DNA of 64,000 bases from Vibrio syngnathi (lineage in GTDB: Bacteria > Pseudomonadota > Gammaproteobacteria > Enterobacterales > Vibrionaceae), in assembly GCF_002119525.1 (NCBI RefSeq), contig NZ_CP017916.1, positions 186,001-250,000 of the forward strand, given 5' to 3'. This document shows, one piece after another, positions 39,198 through 48,350 of the stretch. The notes below the pieces were generated by a model. It made no database searches. It was not told where the DNA came from and saw only the letters and a program-made list of their open reading frames with translations. Both the position numbers and the translations under genes were made by a program. Every line of letters starts with the position of its first letter. Position 1 is the stretch's first letter.

Positions 39198-39253
39198 TCC
39201 GTTTTTTATCTTCTTTGTTTTTCTCTCTTCTTTATATAGAGAGGGGAAAACAG

Positions 39254-39310
39254 AAAAGGCTCTTACCTTTATCCTTCGCAAGAAAGTGATAATGGTAAGA
39301 GCCTTTTTTA
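39254..39310 (+). terminator. Intrinsic terminator of fxsA
   Basis: AAAAGGCTCTTACC...GGTAAGAGCCTTTTTT, with a loop of about 30 nt. A shorter hairpin CTCTCTTC/...GAGAGGGG (39222-39246) precedes it. Confidence 0.75.
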
Positions 39311-39402
39311 TTGCATGTTACCTGCTATTTACGATTACTAGCTGGAACAGGTAACAGGCCGTGCGAGCGGTTATTTACTGAGATTAATTTACTGAGATTG
39401 GG

Positions 39403-39882
39403 TTATACCGCGCCTTCAAAACCCATTTGTCGCCAAGCTTCGAACGCAATGATGGCCACTGCGTTTGACAGGTTCAAGCTGCGTGCTTCTGGCATCATTG
39501 GAATACGAATGCGTTGTTCCATTGGCATGCTTTCGATGAACTCCGCAGGCAGTCCTCGAGTCTCAGGGCCAAACATCAACACATCACCTTGTTGGAATTT
39601 CGCATCCACGTGGTGACCAGTAGTTTTGGTGGTGCAAGCGAAGATGCGGAAATCACCCTCGCGTTCATTCTCTAGATACTCAAGGAAGGCTTCTAGATTC
39701 TTGTGACGCTTAACTCGCGCAAGGTCGTGGTAATCCAAGCCCGCACGACGAACTTTCTTCTCTTCAAAATCAAAGCCAAGCGGCTCGATAAGGTGCAGGT
39801 TTGCGCCGCAGTTAGCTGATAGGCGAATGATGTTACCCGTGTTGGGCGCGATTTCTGGTTCGTATAGAGCGATATCAAACAT
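39403..39882 (-). CDS. trmL: tRNA (cytidine(34)-2'-O)-methyltransferase
   Basis: A SPOUT-fold dimeric enzyme that 2'-O-methylates the wobble base of tRNALeu isoacceptors. The 159-residue protein opens with [32 protein letters not shown] and has the SAM-knot segments [13 protein letters not shown] and [21 protein letters not shown]. All are standard for TrmL/YibK. Just after the stop the 13-mer ATTTACTGAGATT is repeated in tandem (39373-39385 and 39387-39399). Confidence 0.96.
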   Translation of the reverse strand: MFDIALYEPEIAPNTGNIIRLSANCGANLHLIEPLGFDFEEKKVRRAGLDYHDLARVKRHKNLEAFLEYLENEREGDFRIFACTTKTTGHHVDAKFQQGDVLMFGPETRGLPAEFIESMPMEQRIRIPMMPEARSLNLSNAVAIIAFEAWRQMGFEGAV

Positions 39883-39959
39883 GTTGGTTCACAAGAATAA
39901 TCAAAGATAGCCAGAGTATACGGTGGCAAGCTGAGTGAGTACAGTTCGCCACCCTCAGC

Positions 39960-40577
39960 TTAAGCTTGGTTCGTTAGTGCCTGCGCGTAGTTTTCAGATA
40001 CTGCATTCCAATTCACTACGTTCCACCATGCATTGATGTAATCAGGACGACGGTTTTGGTAGCTGATGTAGTAGGCGTGTTCCCAGACATCCAGTGCAAG
40101 AATCGGCTCACCGTTGCTGGCGATGGTATCCATCCAGGGGTTGTCTTGGTTTGAGGTCGAGATGATTTTCAGTTGTCCTTCTTCTACTACCAACCAAGCA
40201 AAGCCTGAACCGAAGGTATTGATTGCCGCTTGAGCAAACTGATCTTGGAACGTCTCGAAATCTCCGAAAGTACTTTGGATCGCGTCGCCAAGTTTACCTG
40301 CCGGTTCACCCCCGCCATCTTGAGCCATGCAGTTCCAATACAAGATGTGATTATAGTAACCACCACCATTGTTGCGAACTGCCGGGCTGTGCTGAGAAAT
40401 ATTAGCGAAGATCTCGGTCAGAGATTGCTGCTCAAGTTCACTGCCAGAAATCGCCGCAACAAACTTATCGTAGTAGGTTCTATGGTGCTTGCTGTAATGC
40501 ACTTCCATCGTCTTAGCGTCAATGTAAGGTTCTAGGGCATCGTAAGCGTAGGGTAGATCAGGAAAAGAGTGTGACAT
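39960..40577 (-). CDS. sodA: Superoxide dismutase, manganese type
   Basis: Converts superoxide to oxygen and peroxide. The four metal ligands are His27, His77, Asp163 and His167 (LDVWEHAYY). Gly at 72-73 (NNGGGYYNH) and Gln144 in TSNQDNP follow the MnSOD pattern, not the FeSOD pattern, where the glutamine sits at the first site. I start at ATG 40577 (205 residues), behind GGAGG; the in-frame upstream ATG would add 57 unrelated residues. A strong Fur box lies 36 bp upstream, so iron should repress it. Confidence 0.95.
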   Translation of the reverse strand: MSHSFPDLPYAYDALEPYIDAKTMEVHYSKHHRTYYDKFVAAISGSELEQQSLTEIFANISQHSPAVRNNGGGYYNHILYWNCMAQDGGGEPAGKLGDAIQSTFGDFETFQDQFAQAAINTFGSGFAWLVVEEGQLKIISTSNQDNPWMDTIASNGEPILALDVWEHAYYISYQNRRPDYINAWWNVVNWNAVSENYAQALTNQA

Positions 40578-40612
40578 GGTAAATCCTCCGTAATTAGAGG
40601 ACTTACCATAAT

Positions 40613-40631
40613 GATAATGGAAATCATTATC
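40613..40631. promoter_or_regulatory. Fur box upstream of sodA
   Basis: GATAATGGAAATCATTATC matches the Fur consensus at 17 of 19 positions and is itself an almost perfect palindrome. Fur repression of sodA is known in E. coli. Confidence 0.88.
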
Positions 40632-40653
40632 AACTGTGATCTTTGTGGGGGTA

Positions 40654-42033
40654 TTACACAGGCAGGATAGGCAGGGTGATTTTGAGTTGTAATCCACCGA
40701 GTTGACTACGGCTTGCCGTGATGGTTCCACTGTGTTGGCGAATCGCACTCTCTGTAATCGTTAGGCCAAGCCCAGTGCCACCGGAGTTACGATCTCGAGC
40801 GGTTGAAACTCGGTAGAAGGGTCTAAAGATAGAATCTAGCTCATCATCAGGTACACCATCACCGTTGTCATTGACGCAAATCGTCAGCCGATCTTGGACA
40901 ACATCGAATTGCACATCGACTTGGTCTTTACCGTAGTAGATAGCATTGCGCGTAATATTATCCAAGGCACTCATCAGCAGCTTAGGGTTACCCGAAATAG
41001 AACGCTCTGGGATCTCTGAAAACGTCAGTAATTTACCCATCTGTTCAGCTTCAAATTCTGCATCTTTTAAAATCTCTTCCCATAAGCTCGAAATAGGCTG
41101 AACCTCACGAGTAATATGGCTGTCGACCTGCATGCGTGATAGCGTCAGTAGTTCACTGATCATTTGCTCTAAACGCTGAGCTTCCATATCGATACGTTCT
41201 AACTCTTGGCTCTCACCTTGTTTACGAATCGCAAGTGCATTCGCCATGCGTAGGCGGGTTAATGGCGAACGTAGCTCGTGTGAGATATCTGAAAGTAGGC
41301 GTTGTTGCCCTGAGATCATCTGGTTCACTGCTTCGACCATTTGGTTAAAGCTCTCACCCGCTTGTCTGAATTCTGAGGTGCCTTTTTCGAGTGTTGGATC
41401 GACCTCGAATTGGCCTTTCGCCACACGTTGTGCTGCGCGTTCAAGCCTACGGGCTGGTTGGCTTAATGCCCAAGCTAACCATAATAGCAGTGGGGTACTT
41501 GCTAGCATTACCGCAAGCAATAACTGTAAAGGTCTATCAAATAAGCGCAGCAAAAATGGAGGAGGTTGATTCCACTTTACTCCGGCGTACATCAGTAATT
41601 CTTCTCCAGCGAGTGTGATAGGGACTGGCCCTGCGACCATGTAATGTCCGTATAACTTTTGCTTGGGTAATTCAGGGTTATCTATCGAGGTAACAAAATT
41701 ACGAATCGCTTTAAGTTTGTAATTTGAGTGTCTTTTCGATGTAAGGACTGCGCCTTCAAGGTCGGTTAGGTAAATACGAGCACGAGAATCCTTGCGGCTA
41801 CGCGGTGCCTCAAGTTGGAACACTATTTTTCCCAGGTTAGATTCTTTGGCGTAGCGTTTTTCTGTGAATTTAGCGATACGTTCGAGTTTATCGAGATGAT
41901 CGGCAGGCACATCGCGCGCCACTCGCGGGTCTAAATGGGGAAGTGATAGTACCGACAAAAGCACCAGTAACATGGTGAACCAAAAGATAGCAAAGATACG
42001 TCCATATAAGCTGGTGATTTTAGGGATACGCAT
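40654..42033 (-). CDS. cpxA: Envelope-stress sensor histidine kinase CpxA
   Basis: CpxA senses misfolded envelope proteins and phosphorylates CpxR. The 459-residue protein has an N-terminal membrane helix (about 10-30), a periplasmic sensor, a second helix (about 163-185, LLLAVMLASTPLLLWLAWALS), a HAMP linker, the HisKA motif DISHELRSPLTRLRMANAL, and the ATPase boxes NAIYYG, NDNGDGVP and GGTGLGLTI. It overlaps the cpxR stop by one base (TAATG), so translation is coupled. Confidence 0.96.
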   Translation of the reverse strand: MRIPKITSLYGRIFAIFWFTMLLVLLSVLSLPHLDPRVARDVPADHLDKLERIAKFTEKRYAKESNLGKIVFQLEAPRSRKDSRARIYLTDLEGAVLTSKRHSNYKLKAIRNFVTSIDNPELPKQKLYGHYMVAGPVPITLAGEELLMYAGVKWNQPPPFLLRLFDRPLQLLLAVMLASTPLLLWLAWALSQPARRLERAAQRVAKGQFEVDPTLEKGTSEFRQAGESFNQMVEAVNQMISGQQRLLSDISHELRSPLTRLRMANALAIRKQGESQELERIDMEAQRLEQMISELLTLSRMQVDSHITREVQPISSLWEEILKDAEFEAEQMGKLLTFSEIPERSISGNPKLLMSALDNITRNAIYYGKDQVDVQFDVVQDRLTICVNDNGDGVPDDELDSIFRPFYRVSTARDRNSGGTGLGLTITESAIRQHSGTITASRSQLGGLQLKITLPILPV

Positions 42034-42722
42034 TAATCTTCCTCTACCAATAAGTAGCCACGGCCTCGTAATGTCTTGATGCGAGATTTACCGTCACTGC
42101 GTTCTGGGATTTTTTTACGTAGGTTGGATATGTGCATGTCTATCGCACGGTCAAACGCTGCAAGCCTTTTGCCCAGCACATCCAAACTCAACGCTTCCTT
42201 GGTGATCACTTGCCCTGGGTTCTGGATTAGGTGACTCAGCAAAGCGAACTCGGTGGTGGTAAGATCGATAAGCAGGCCATTACAATAAGCTTCTTGCTTG
42301 CCGGGGAACACTTCAATGTCTTGATATTGAATCTTATCACTGGCTGCTTTAGGAGCGGTGTTGATCTGCGTTCTACGTAAGATGGCACGAATACGAGCGA
42401 GCAGCTCTCGGTCACTGAAAGGCTTTGGCAAGTAATCATCTGCGCCAAGCTCAAGGCCAATAACACGGTCGATCTCTTCGCCTTTTGCGGTCAGCATCAA
42501 TACTGGTGTTTCCCAGTTTTCTCTCAGTTTCTTTAGCGTTTCCATACCGTTAAGGCGCGGCATCATCACATCCAAAAGAATCAAATCTATCTCATCATTG
42601 ATAGCTTCCAACCCCGCATAGCCGTCATTGGCTTCGGAAACAGTGAATCCCTCAAAGCTCAGTATGTCTTTAAGTAAGCCGGTTAGCTCGGTGTCGTCAT
42701 CAATAAGAAGAATGTTCGCCAT
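42033..42722 (-). CDS. cpxR: Envelope-stress response regulator CpxR
   Basis: An OmpR-type regulator: receiver domain with acidic pocket IDDD, phospho-acceptor Asp51 in LLDVMMPRLNGM and Lys in YLPKPFSDRELLARI, then a winged-helix domain (about 130-229, ending IKTLRGRGYLLV). 229 residues. It is transcribed away from cpxP, with a GTAAA-N5-GTAAA CpxR site in the shared region. Confidence 0.97.
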   Translation of the reverse strand: MANILLIDDDTELTGLLKDILSFEGFTVSEANDGYAGLEAINDEIDLILLDVMMPRLNGMETLKKLRENWETPVLMLTAKGEEIDRVIGLELGADDYLPKPFSDRELLARIRAILRRTQINTAPKAASDKIQYQDIEVFPGKQEAYCNGLLIDLTTTEFALLSHLIQNPGQVITKEALSLDVLGKRLAAFDRAIDMHISNLRKKIPERSDGKSRIKTLRGRGYLLVEED

Positions 42723-42786
42723 TGGGAAGCCTTAATTGGTTATTTACACGTTAATAATACTGCTAATTATTCGTCAACTTTCACTC

Positions 42787-42801
42787 TTTACGATTCTTTA
42801 C
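42787..42801. promoter_or_regulatory. CpxR box between cpxR and cpxP
   Basis: TTTACGATTCTTTAC is the exact reverse complement of GTAAAGAATCGTAAA, a perfect GTAAA-N5-GTAAA. It lies 65 bp before cpxR and 100 bp before cpxP and can serve both. A further TTTAC at about 42817 may extend it. Confidence 0.85.
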
Positions 42802-42901
42802 GCTTTCTAAACGTCACTTTACGAGGGAAAGACTAATCTATATCTAAGCGCTGAAAACAAACGCAACACATGACTGATTATACCGAATTGAGGCAACAAT
42901 T

Positions 42902-43411
42902 ATGAAAATGACTAAGAAACTTGTACTAGTAGCTGCGGCACTTCCACTAATGTTAGGTACAGCAAGCGCGTTCGCATATGGCGGTGGCGATAAAGGTGAC
43001 CACAAAGGCATGCACGGTAAATGTGGCGGCTTTGACAAAAAAGTGATGCGCCAACTGGATCTGACGGATGCTCAAAAAGCAGAGCTAAAAGAGATGCGTG
43101 AAGCGAACCGTGCTGAGATGAAAGCAAAGCATTCAGGTAATAAAGCGGACAAGATGGCGCAGATGAAAGCGCACCACGAGAAAGTTCAAGATTTAGTTCT
43201 AGCCGATACCTTTGATGAAGCGGCGGCAAACGACCTAGCAAGCCAAATGGTAGAGAAGCAAACAGAGCGTCGCGTAACCATGCTGAAGAAGCAACATCAA
43301 ATGATGAGCGTACTAACACCTGAACAGAAGACTCAACTGAAAGAAATCCAGCAAGATCGCATGGCTAAATGTGCGGACAAAATGGAAAAACGCATGAACA
43401 AAGACAAGTAA
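42902..43411 (+). CDS. cpxP: Periplasmic CpxP-family adaptor/chaperone
   Basis: CpxP binds misfolded periplasmic proteins and holds CpxA inactive. The 169-residue protein has a signal peptide (cleaved near Ala25, ...TASAFA-YGGG) and two LTxxQ motifs, LTDAQ and LTPEQ, that mark the CpxP/Spy family. Most of the mature part is charged, coiled helix rich in Lys, Glu and Met, and it is longer than E. coli CpxP mainly at the Lys-rich C-terminus. Divergent from cpxRA. Confidence 0.92.
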   Translation: MKMTKKLVLVAAALPLMLGTASAFAYGGGDKGDHKGMHGKCGGFDKKVMRQLDLTDAQKAELKEMREANRAEMKAKHSGNKADKMAQMKAHHEKVQDLVLADTFDEAAANDLASQMVEKQTERRVTMLKKQHQMMSVLTPEQKTQLKEIQQDRMAKCADKMEKRMNKDK

Positions 43412-43451
43412 TTCATGGTTTGAAAAAGCTGGATTGATTGAAAGTGTTTAG

Positions 43452-43480
43452 AAAGAAGCGGCCTAGTGCCGCTTTTTTTG
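43452..43480 (+). terminator. Intrinsic terminator of cpxP
   Basis: AAAGCGGC-CTAGT-GCCGCTTTTTTT. Confidence 0.85.
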
Positions 43481-43574
43481 ATCTTTAAAATGAATGTATT
43501 AGATCCTAGCTGTCATATTCAATCGGTGTTTTGCGGGTTATACTTTGTGCTATCAGTCACTTTATAGCCAATTT

Positions 43575-44483
43575 ATGAAACAAGAATACGCACGTTTAGT
43601 TACGCTCGCCGCTTGGGCTGCCACCATCATTGCCTCCATATTATTGGTTGTGAAGGTTGCGGCGTGGTGGGTGACAGGCTCAGTCAGTTTATTAGCTTCT
43701 GTTGTTGACTCACTGTTGGATATCGCCGCTTCTGTCGTCAACCTTGTGGTGGTTCGTTACTCTTTGCAGCCAGCTGATAAAGAACATACCTTTGGTCATG
43801 GTAAGGCCGAATCTCTTGCTGCATTAGCACAAGCGATGTTTATTTCTGGTTCCGCTTGTTTCCTTATTCTTAACGGTATTGAACGTTTCTTCCGACCGCA
43901 TGAGCTGAACTCTCCAGAGGTTGGTATCTACGTCAGTTTATTCGCAATGGTCATGACCTTCGGTTTAGTTCGATTCCAAAAACACGTTGTCAGCAAAACG
44001 GGCAGCCAAGCGATTGCGGCTGACTCTCTGCATTATCAATCTGATCTTTATATGAATGCGGCTATCATGCTGGCGCTAGCACTGAGCTGGTTTGGTATCG
44101 GTCAAGCAGACTCGGTATTTGCGATTGGTATTGGTATCTACATTCTTTACAGCGCTTATCAAATGGCGATGGAAGCGGTGCAATCTCTACTTGATCACAA
44201 GCTACCTGATGAAGAACTCAAGCAGATTAAAGAGACATCGTTGAGTGTGGAAGGGGTACTTGGCGTACATCAATTAAGAACGCGCCGTTCAGGTCCTGTT
44301 CGGTTCATTCAATTGCATTTAGAACTCGAAGACAATATCCCACTGATTGAAGCTCATCGCATTTCTGACGAAGTAGAGGATAAGCTGATCTCCGTTTTCC
44401 CTGATGCTGATGTATTAATTCATCAAGATCCGTATTCGGTGGTATTTGGACCAGAGAAACAGCAGAAATTTCACTCATGGTAA
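43575..44483 (+). CDS. fieF: Cation-efflux pump FieF (YiiP)
   Basis: A cation diffusion facilitator exporting Zn(II), Fe(II) or Cd(II) in exchange for protons. The 302 residues contain six membrane helices; [19 protein letters not shown] holds the helix-2 Asp residues and [16 protein letters not shown] the helix-5 His-x3-Asp site, while the C-terminal domain has [19 protein letters not shown] and DVLIHQDP. The start at 43575 (MKQEYARLV) aligns with E. coli; ten extra codons upstream are open but unsupported. The order cpxP-fieF-pfkA is as in E. coli. Confidence 0.96.
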   Translation: MKQEYARLVTLAAWAATIIASILLVVKVAAWWVTGSVSLLASVVDSLLDIAASVVNLVVVRYSLQPADKEHTFGHGKAESLAALAQAMFISGSACFLILNGIERFFRPHELNSPEVGIYVSLFAMVMTFGLVRFQKHVVSKTGSQAIAADSLHYQSDLYMNAAIMLALALSWFGIGQADSVFAIGIGIYILYSAYQMAMEAVQSLLDHKLPDEELKQIKETSLSVEGVLGVHQLRTRRSGPVRFIQLHLELEDNIPLIEAHRISDEVEDKLISVFPDADVLIHQDPYSVVFGPEKQQKFHSW

Positions 44484-44799
44484 CGTGTCTAAAAATTAGG
44501 TAGCAAATGGCAAGTGAATGGCTTTTGAACTAAAGTGAGTAAAAATTGCTAACTCAAAGGTGATTCAAAAATCACCTTAGTAACAATTAATGTTGATTCT
44601 GATGTGAATCAACAAAGTTATTGAGTAAAACTGTAATACTCTTACAGAAGTAGAAATGTTACATAATTTTACGTGATTTAAGTGCTATTCCTGTTGAGGA
44701 AATGTAACATAACGTACAAATATAGATTTAAAATCTTGTTGATATACAATCAGCAAGAACAAGAATTGAATAATAGATTCCCAAAAATCGAGGGTGAGC
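44484..44799. promoter_or_regulatory. fieF-pfkA intergenic region with hairpins and palindromes
   Basis: A 316-bp gap. It has two perfect hairpins, AAGGTGATT-caaa-AATCACCTT (44557-44578) and GTTGATTC-n6-GAATCAAC (44592-44613), neither with a T-run, and two near-palindromic elements ATGTTACAT (44656-44664) and ATGTAACAT (44702-44710) placed 46 bp apart before pfkA. A pfkA promoter must be here. No gene was found. Confidence 0.6.
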
Positions 44800-45762
44800 A
44801 TGATTAAGAAGATCGGTGTTTTGACCAGTGGTGGTGACGCTCCAGGTATGAACGCAGCAGTTCGCGGTGTAGTTCGTACTGCGCTATCAGTTGGCATTGA
44901 AGTTTACGGTATTTACGACGGCTACCAAGGCCTTGTGGAAGACCGTATCGAGAAGCTTGACCGTTCAAGCGTATCTGATGTGATCAACCGTGGTGGTACT
45001 TTCTTAGGTTCTGCACGTTTCCCTGAGTTCAAAGACGTTGCTGTTCGTGAGAAAGGCATCGAGAACCTTAAGAAACACGGTATCGAAGCACTTGTTGTTA
45101 TCGGTGGTGATGGTTCTTACATGGGCGCTAAGAAGCTGACTGAAATGGGTTACCCATGTATAGGTCTTCCAGGCACAATCGATAACGATATCGCGGGTAC
45201 TGACTACACTATCGGTTACCTAACTGCGCTTAACACTGTTATCGATTCAATCGACCGTCTACGTGATACATCTTCTTCTCACCAACGTATTTCTATTGTT
45301 GAAATCATGGGCCGTCACTGTGGTGACCTTACGCTTATGTCAGCAATCGCGGGTGGTTGTGAGTACATCATTACACCTGAGACTGGCCTAGATAAAGATC
45401 AGCTAATCAGCAATATCCAAGATGGTATTGCGAAAGGCAAGAAACACGCAATTATCGCTCTAACTGAGCTAATGATGGACGCGAACGAATTGGCTAAAGA
45501 GATTGAAACGGCAACAGGTCGTGAGACTCGCGCAACCGTTCTTGGTCACATTCAACGTGGTGGTCGTCCTACTGCATTTGACCGTGTATTAGCTTCTCGT
45601 ATGGGCAACTACGCTGTTCACCTTCTTCAAGAAGGTCAAGGTGGTCGTTGTGTTGGTATCGAGAAAGAAGCTCTTGTTCACCACGATATCATCGACTGTA
45701 TCGAGAACATGCAGAACCCAGACCGTTCTGAGTTGTTCCGCGTTGCAGAAGAGTTGTTCTAA
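44800..45762 (+). CDS. pfkA: ATP-dependent 6-phosphofructokinase
   Basis: Phosphorylates fructose 6-phosphate, the control point of glycolysis. The ATP site [29 protein letters not shown], catalytic [17 protein letters not shown], and MGRHCGDL are all present. From ATG 44800 the protein is 320 residues, exactly the E. coli length; an in-frame GTG lies two codons earlier. The ribosome site is GAGGGTGAG. Confidence 0.98.
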   Translation: MIKKIGVLTSGGDAPGMNAAVRGVVRTALSVGIEVYGIYDGYQGLVEDRIEKLDRSSVSDVINRGGTFLGSARFPEFKDVAVREKGIENLKKHGIEALVVIGGDGSYMGAKKLTEMGYPCIGLPGTIDNDIAGTDYTIGYLTALNTVIDSIDRLRDTSSSHQRISIVEIMGRHCGDLTLMSAIAGGCEYIITPETGLDKDQLISNIQDGIAKGKKHAIIALTELMMDANELAKEIETATGRETRATVLGHIQRGGRPTAFDRVLASRMGNYAVHLLQEGQGGRCVGIEKEALVHHDIIDCIENMQNPDRSELFRVAEELF

Positions 45763-45791
45763 GCCACGCTTAGCGTTCGCTTGAAAATATT

Positions 45792-45823
45792 AAAAACCGC
45801 TGATTTATCAGCGGTTTTTTTGT
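45792..45823 (+). terminator. Intrinsic terminator of pfkA
   Basis: AAAAACCGCTGA-TTTA-TCAGCGGTTTTTTT. Confidence 0.88.
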
Positions 45824-45867
45824 GTCCGTTGTTTGGCTTTAAAGCTTGAATCTCAAACGATAGGCAA

Positions 45868-45895
45868 CAAAAAAGGCCAACCTAAGTTGACCTTT
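45868..45895 (-). terminator. Intrinsic terminator of tpiA
   Basis: AAGGTCAAC-TTA-GGTTGGCCTTTTTTT on the minus strand, 28 bp after the tpiA stop. Confidence 0.85.
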
Positions 45896-45922
45896 CATTC
45901 AATTTAAACGGTGACGTTTAAA

Positions 45923-46693
45923 TTAAGCTTTTGCTTCAGCTGCTGCTTTAGCGATAGCTGCGAAGCTTTTCGCGTCTAGAGCTGCGCCGCCAACTAGAGC
46001 ACCGTCGATGTCTGGTTGTGCGAAGTAAGCTGCTGCGTTTTCTGGCTTAACAGAACCGCCGTATTGGATAACAACTTTCTTAGCAACATCTTCAGATTTC
46101 TCAGCGATGTGTGCACGGATTTGAGCGTGGATGCGTTGTGCATCTTCAGCTGTAGCTGCTTTACCAGTACCGATAGCCCAGATTGGTTCGTAAGCGATGA
46201 TAGCGCCTTCAAGAGCTTCAACACCTTGAGTGTTGATAACAGCGTCAAGTTGACGAGCACATACAGCAACAGTTTCGCCTGCTTCGTTTTGTGCTTCAGA
46301 TTCACCGATACAAAGAACTGGAGTTAGGCCGTTCTCTTTTAGGAATGCGAATTTCTTAGCAACGAATTCGTCAGACTCAGCGTGGTATTCACGACGCTCA
46401 GAGTGACCGATGATGATGTGAGATGCGCCGAACTCTTTAAGCATTGCTGGAGACATGTCGCCAGTGAATGCACCGCTGTTGTTTAGGTCAGAGTTTTGAG
46501 CACCTAGGATGATAGCGCTGCCCGCTTCAGTAAGCGTACGCTCAGCAAGATCAACGAAAAGTGCTGGTGGAGCAACTGCTACGTCTACGCCTGTTACGCC
46601 TTCAAGTTCAGCGTTAAGACCGTTTAGTAGATCAACAACCATTTCTTTGCTGCCGTTTAGTTTCCAGTTACCCATAACTACAGGATGACGCAT
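45923..46693 (-). CDS. tpiA: Triosephosphate isomerase
   Basis: Interconverts dihydroxyacetone phosphate and glyceraldehyde 3-phosphate. The catalytic residues are in GNWKLNGS (Lys), [11 protein letters not shown] (His) and [20 protein letters not shown] text ([11 protein letters not shown], Glu); the phosphate loop [10 protein letters not shown] and [10 protein letters not shown] are present. 256 residues. Convergent with pfkA, each with its own terminator. Confidence 0.98.
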   Translation of the reverse strand: MRHPVVMGNWKLNGSKEMVVDLLNGLNAELEGVTGVDVAVAPPALFVDLAERTLTEAGSAIILGAQNSDLNNSGAFTGDMSPAMLKEFGASHIIIGHSERREYHAESDEFVAKKFAFLKENGLTPVLCIGESEAQNEAGETVAVCARQLDAVINTQGVEALEGAIIAYEPIWAIGTGKAATAEDAQRIHAQIRAHIAEKSEDVAKKVVIQYGGSVKPENAAAYFAQPDIDGALVGGAALDAKSFAAIAKAAAEAKA

Positions 46694-46942
46694 AGGAATA
46701 TCTCCAAAGTATTTAAATAAATCGAATGTAAAAAAGTAAACTTTATTACGAAATAATATAACAGAATAATATCAACAGATCATGACTGTGGTCATGACTT
46801 TCTTGGATCTTACTCAATGGTCAGAGTAGATTTTGAGCAAATATCAGTGATCCGGCAGACAGAATAATAGCTAACTTCTCGGATTTTTCATCGTTAGTTG
46901 CTATTAAGGGACAAACGATTGCGTTAACAATAGGAAGTAATA

Positions 46943-47290
46943 ATGCCGAATCTAGTTCTAGAGTACTCAAATTCAGTGGATGAGCGAGTGAATATCCAAG
47001 GTTTACTGGAAGACCTCCATCAAGTTACATTAAACTGTGGTTTGTTTGATGTACCTTCTGTGAAGTCTCGTTCACTGCGCTGTCATAACTGGTTGGTCGG
47101 TGATGAAGAGGACAATGTAGATTTTGTTCATATTAGCTTCGAGTTACTTTCTGGACGTACTGAAGAACAGAAAAGAGAATTGTCGCGTTTGTTAATGCAA
47201 ACCCTACAAGAACAGGCAAGCCATATCCGCAGCCTAACGGTCAACATACGAGATATGGATAAAAGTTGCTTTCAGAAAGTGATTAACTAG
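46943..47290 (+). CDS. 5-carboxymethyl-2-hydroxymuconate isomerase-family (tautomerase) protein
   Basis: A 115-residue tautomerase-fold protein of the CHMI family, with Pro directly after the initiator Met (MPNLVLEYS), the expected catalytic amino-terminal proline. VFVHISFELLSGRTEEQKRELSRLLMQTL-like text (FVHISFELLSGRTEEQK) matches the family. No other homoprotocatechuate-pathway gene lies nearby, so its real substrate is unknown. The 12-mer AACTAGCTAAAA containing its stop codon is repeated 18 bp further on. Confidence 0.82.
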   Translation: MPNLVLEYSNSVDERVNIQGLLEDLHQVTLNCGLFDVPSVKSRSLRCHNWLVGDEEDNVDFVHISFELLSGRTEEQKRELSRLLMQTLQEQASHIRSLTVNIRDMDKSCFQKVIN

Positions 47291-47377
47291 CTAAAAATAA
47301 TCAACTAGCTAAAAGTGATTCACTAACTATTTGCTACTCACTTTTTGGTAGCGTATTAACTTTTTGAGTATTTTAAG

Positions 47378-47806
47378 ATGTCGATGAAAGATTTACTGCT
47401 CTCTTTCAAAGGGAGAATAGGTCGTAAGACTTACTGGATTTGGAATATTTTCTACTACATAGCGATTACTGGTTTTGCTTCTGGTATCTCTGTGTTGTTC
47501 CCTGCTTACTCTTACATTCTGCTGCCAGTATTCCTATTGCTGCTCGTGATCCCAGATCTTGCGGTCACCGCTAAGCGCTGGCACGACCGCAATAAGTCGA
47601 ACTATTGGTTACTGTTGAATGTGCCGCTAGTGCTAGGTCGTTTGGCTTCGCCAATGGCTGCGACTACCACAGAGCCGGTATCACCAATCCATATGGCAGC
47701 CACCGTTGCGGCGTTAGTGTGTGGCTTATGGATTTTGATTGAGTGTGGTTTGTTGAAAGGCACAGAAGGTCGTAACGACTATGGCGAAGATCCATGTAAA
47801 TATTAA
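47378..47806 (+). CDS. DUF805 family membrane protein
   Basis: A 142-residue protein with four membrane helices. The opening LLLSFKGRIGRKTYWIWN and the internal AVTAKRWHDRNKSNYW are DUF805 hallmarks. The function of the family is unknown. It lies 87 bp downstream of the tautomerase gene in the same direction and is followed by a terminator. Confidence 0.88.
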   Translation: MSMKDLLLSFKGRIGRKTYWIWNIFYYIAITGFASGISVLFPAYSYILLPVFLLLLVIPDLAVTAKRWHDRNKSNYWLLLNVPLVLGRLASPMAATTTEPVSPIHMAATVAALVCGLWILIECGLLKGTEGRNDYGEDPCKY

Positions 47807-47818
47807 CAATGAATAGAT

Positions 47819-47846
47819 AAGAGGGAGCATCGCGCTCCCTTTTTTC
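47819..47846 (+). terminator. Intrinsic terminator of the DUF805 gene
   Basis: AGAGGGAGC-ATC-GCGCTCCCTTTTTT. The reverse strand has no matching T-run. Confidence 0.8.
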
Positions 47847-47866
47847 TTTTTAATACTTTTGCACTT

Positions 47867-48214
47867 TTAATACATTTTAGGTTCTGCATTCGGCCTAAAA
47901 GGAACCACATTTTCCGGTTTAGATTCTTCAAAACTACAGCGACCTTCGAGTGCATCTTGGAATTTACAGAACTGACAACGAAGCTCTTGCATGAGTACGA
48001 CATTAACATGATGTGGGTTTTTACAGCGACCAACCACCAAATCGATGTGACTTTGCTGAGCGCGTAGCCTGTCTTGCATGGTTTCTGAGGCCGAACAAAT
48101 CATCTGCTCGCACATTTCGTGTTTGAATTGATTGAATGCTTTAGGATCGCTTTTGGCGAGTTGGACCAGTTCATCAAACGGGGGCAGATTTTGATTTGGC
48201 TGTGGCTGTGCCAT
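47867..48214 (-). CDS. DUF3135-like cytoplasmic protein
   Basis: A 115-residue soluble protein of unknown function, found mainly in vibrios and relatives. The N-terminal part LPPFDELVQLAKSDPKAFNQFKHEMCEQMI and RLRAQQSHIDLVVGRCKNP are characteristic. Four Cys are scattered (MCEQMIC, GRCKNP, LRCQFC), which could bind metal, but this is speculation. The start at 48214 follows AAGGAAGG; an upstream in-frame ATG is less likely. Confidence 0.72.
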   Translation of the reverse strand: MAQPQPNQNLPPFDELVQLAKSDPKAFNQFKHEMCEQMICSASETMQDRLRAQQSHIDLVVGRCKNPHHVNVVLMQELRCQFCKFQDALEGRCSFEESKPENVVPFRPNAEPKMY

Positions 48215-48350
48215 GATTCCTTCCTTAGCATTAAGCATGTTTCATATACTTTAAGCTTAAGAAAGAAATCTGTACAAATTTTAATCTATCGTCATTTTCT
48301 CAACATTGAGACGGAATCGGTGGGTTAGTACTAGCTCTTAGCGCTTGGTA

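Noticed and set aside
40578..40748. A 57-residue N-terminal extension of SodA
   Set aside because: It would cross the Fur box and the GGAGG ribosome site; the family starts at 40577.
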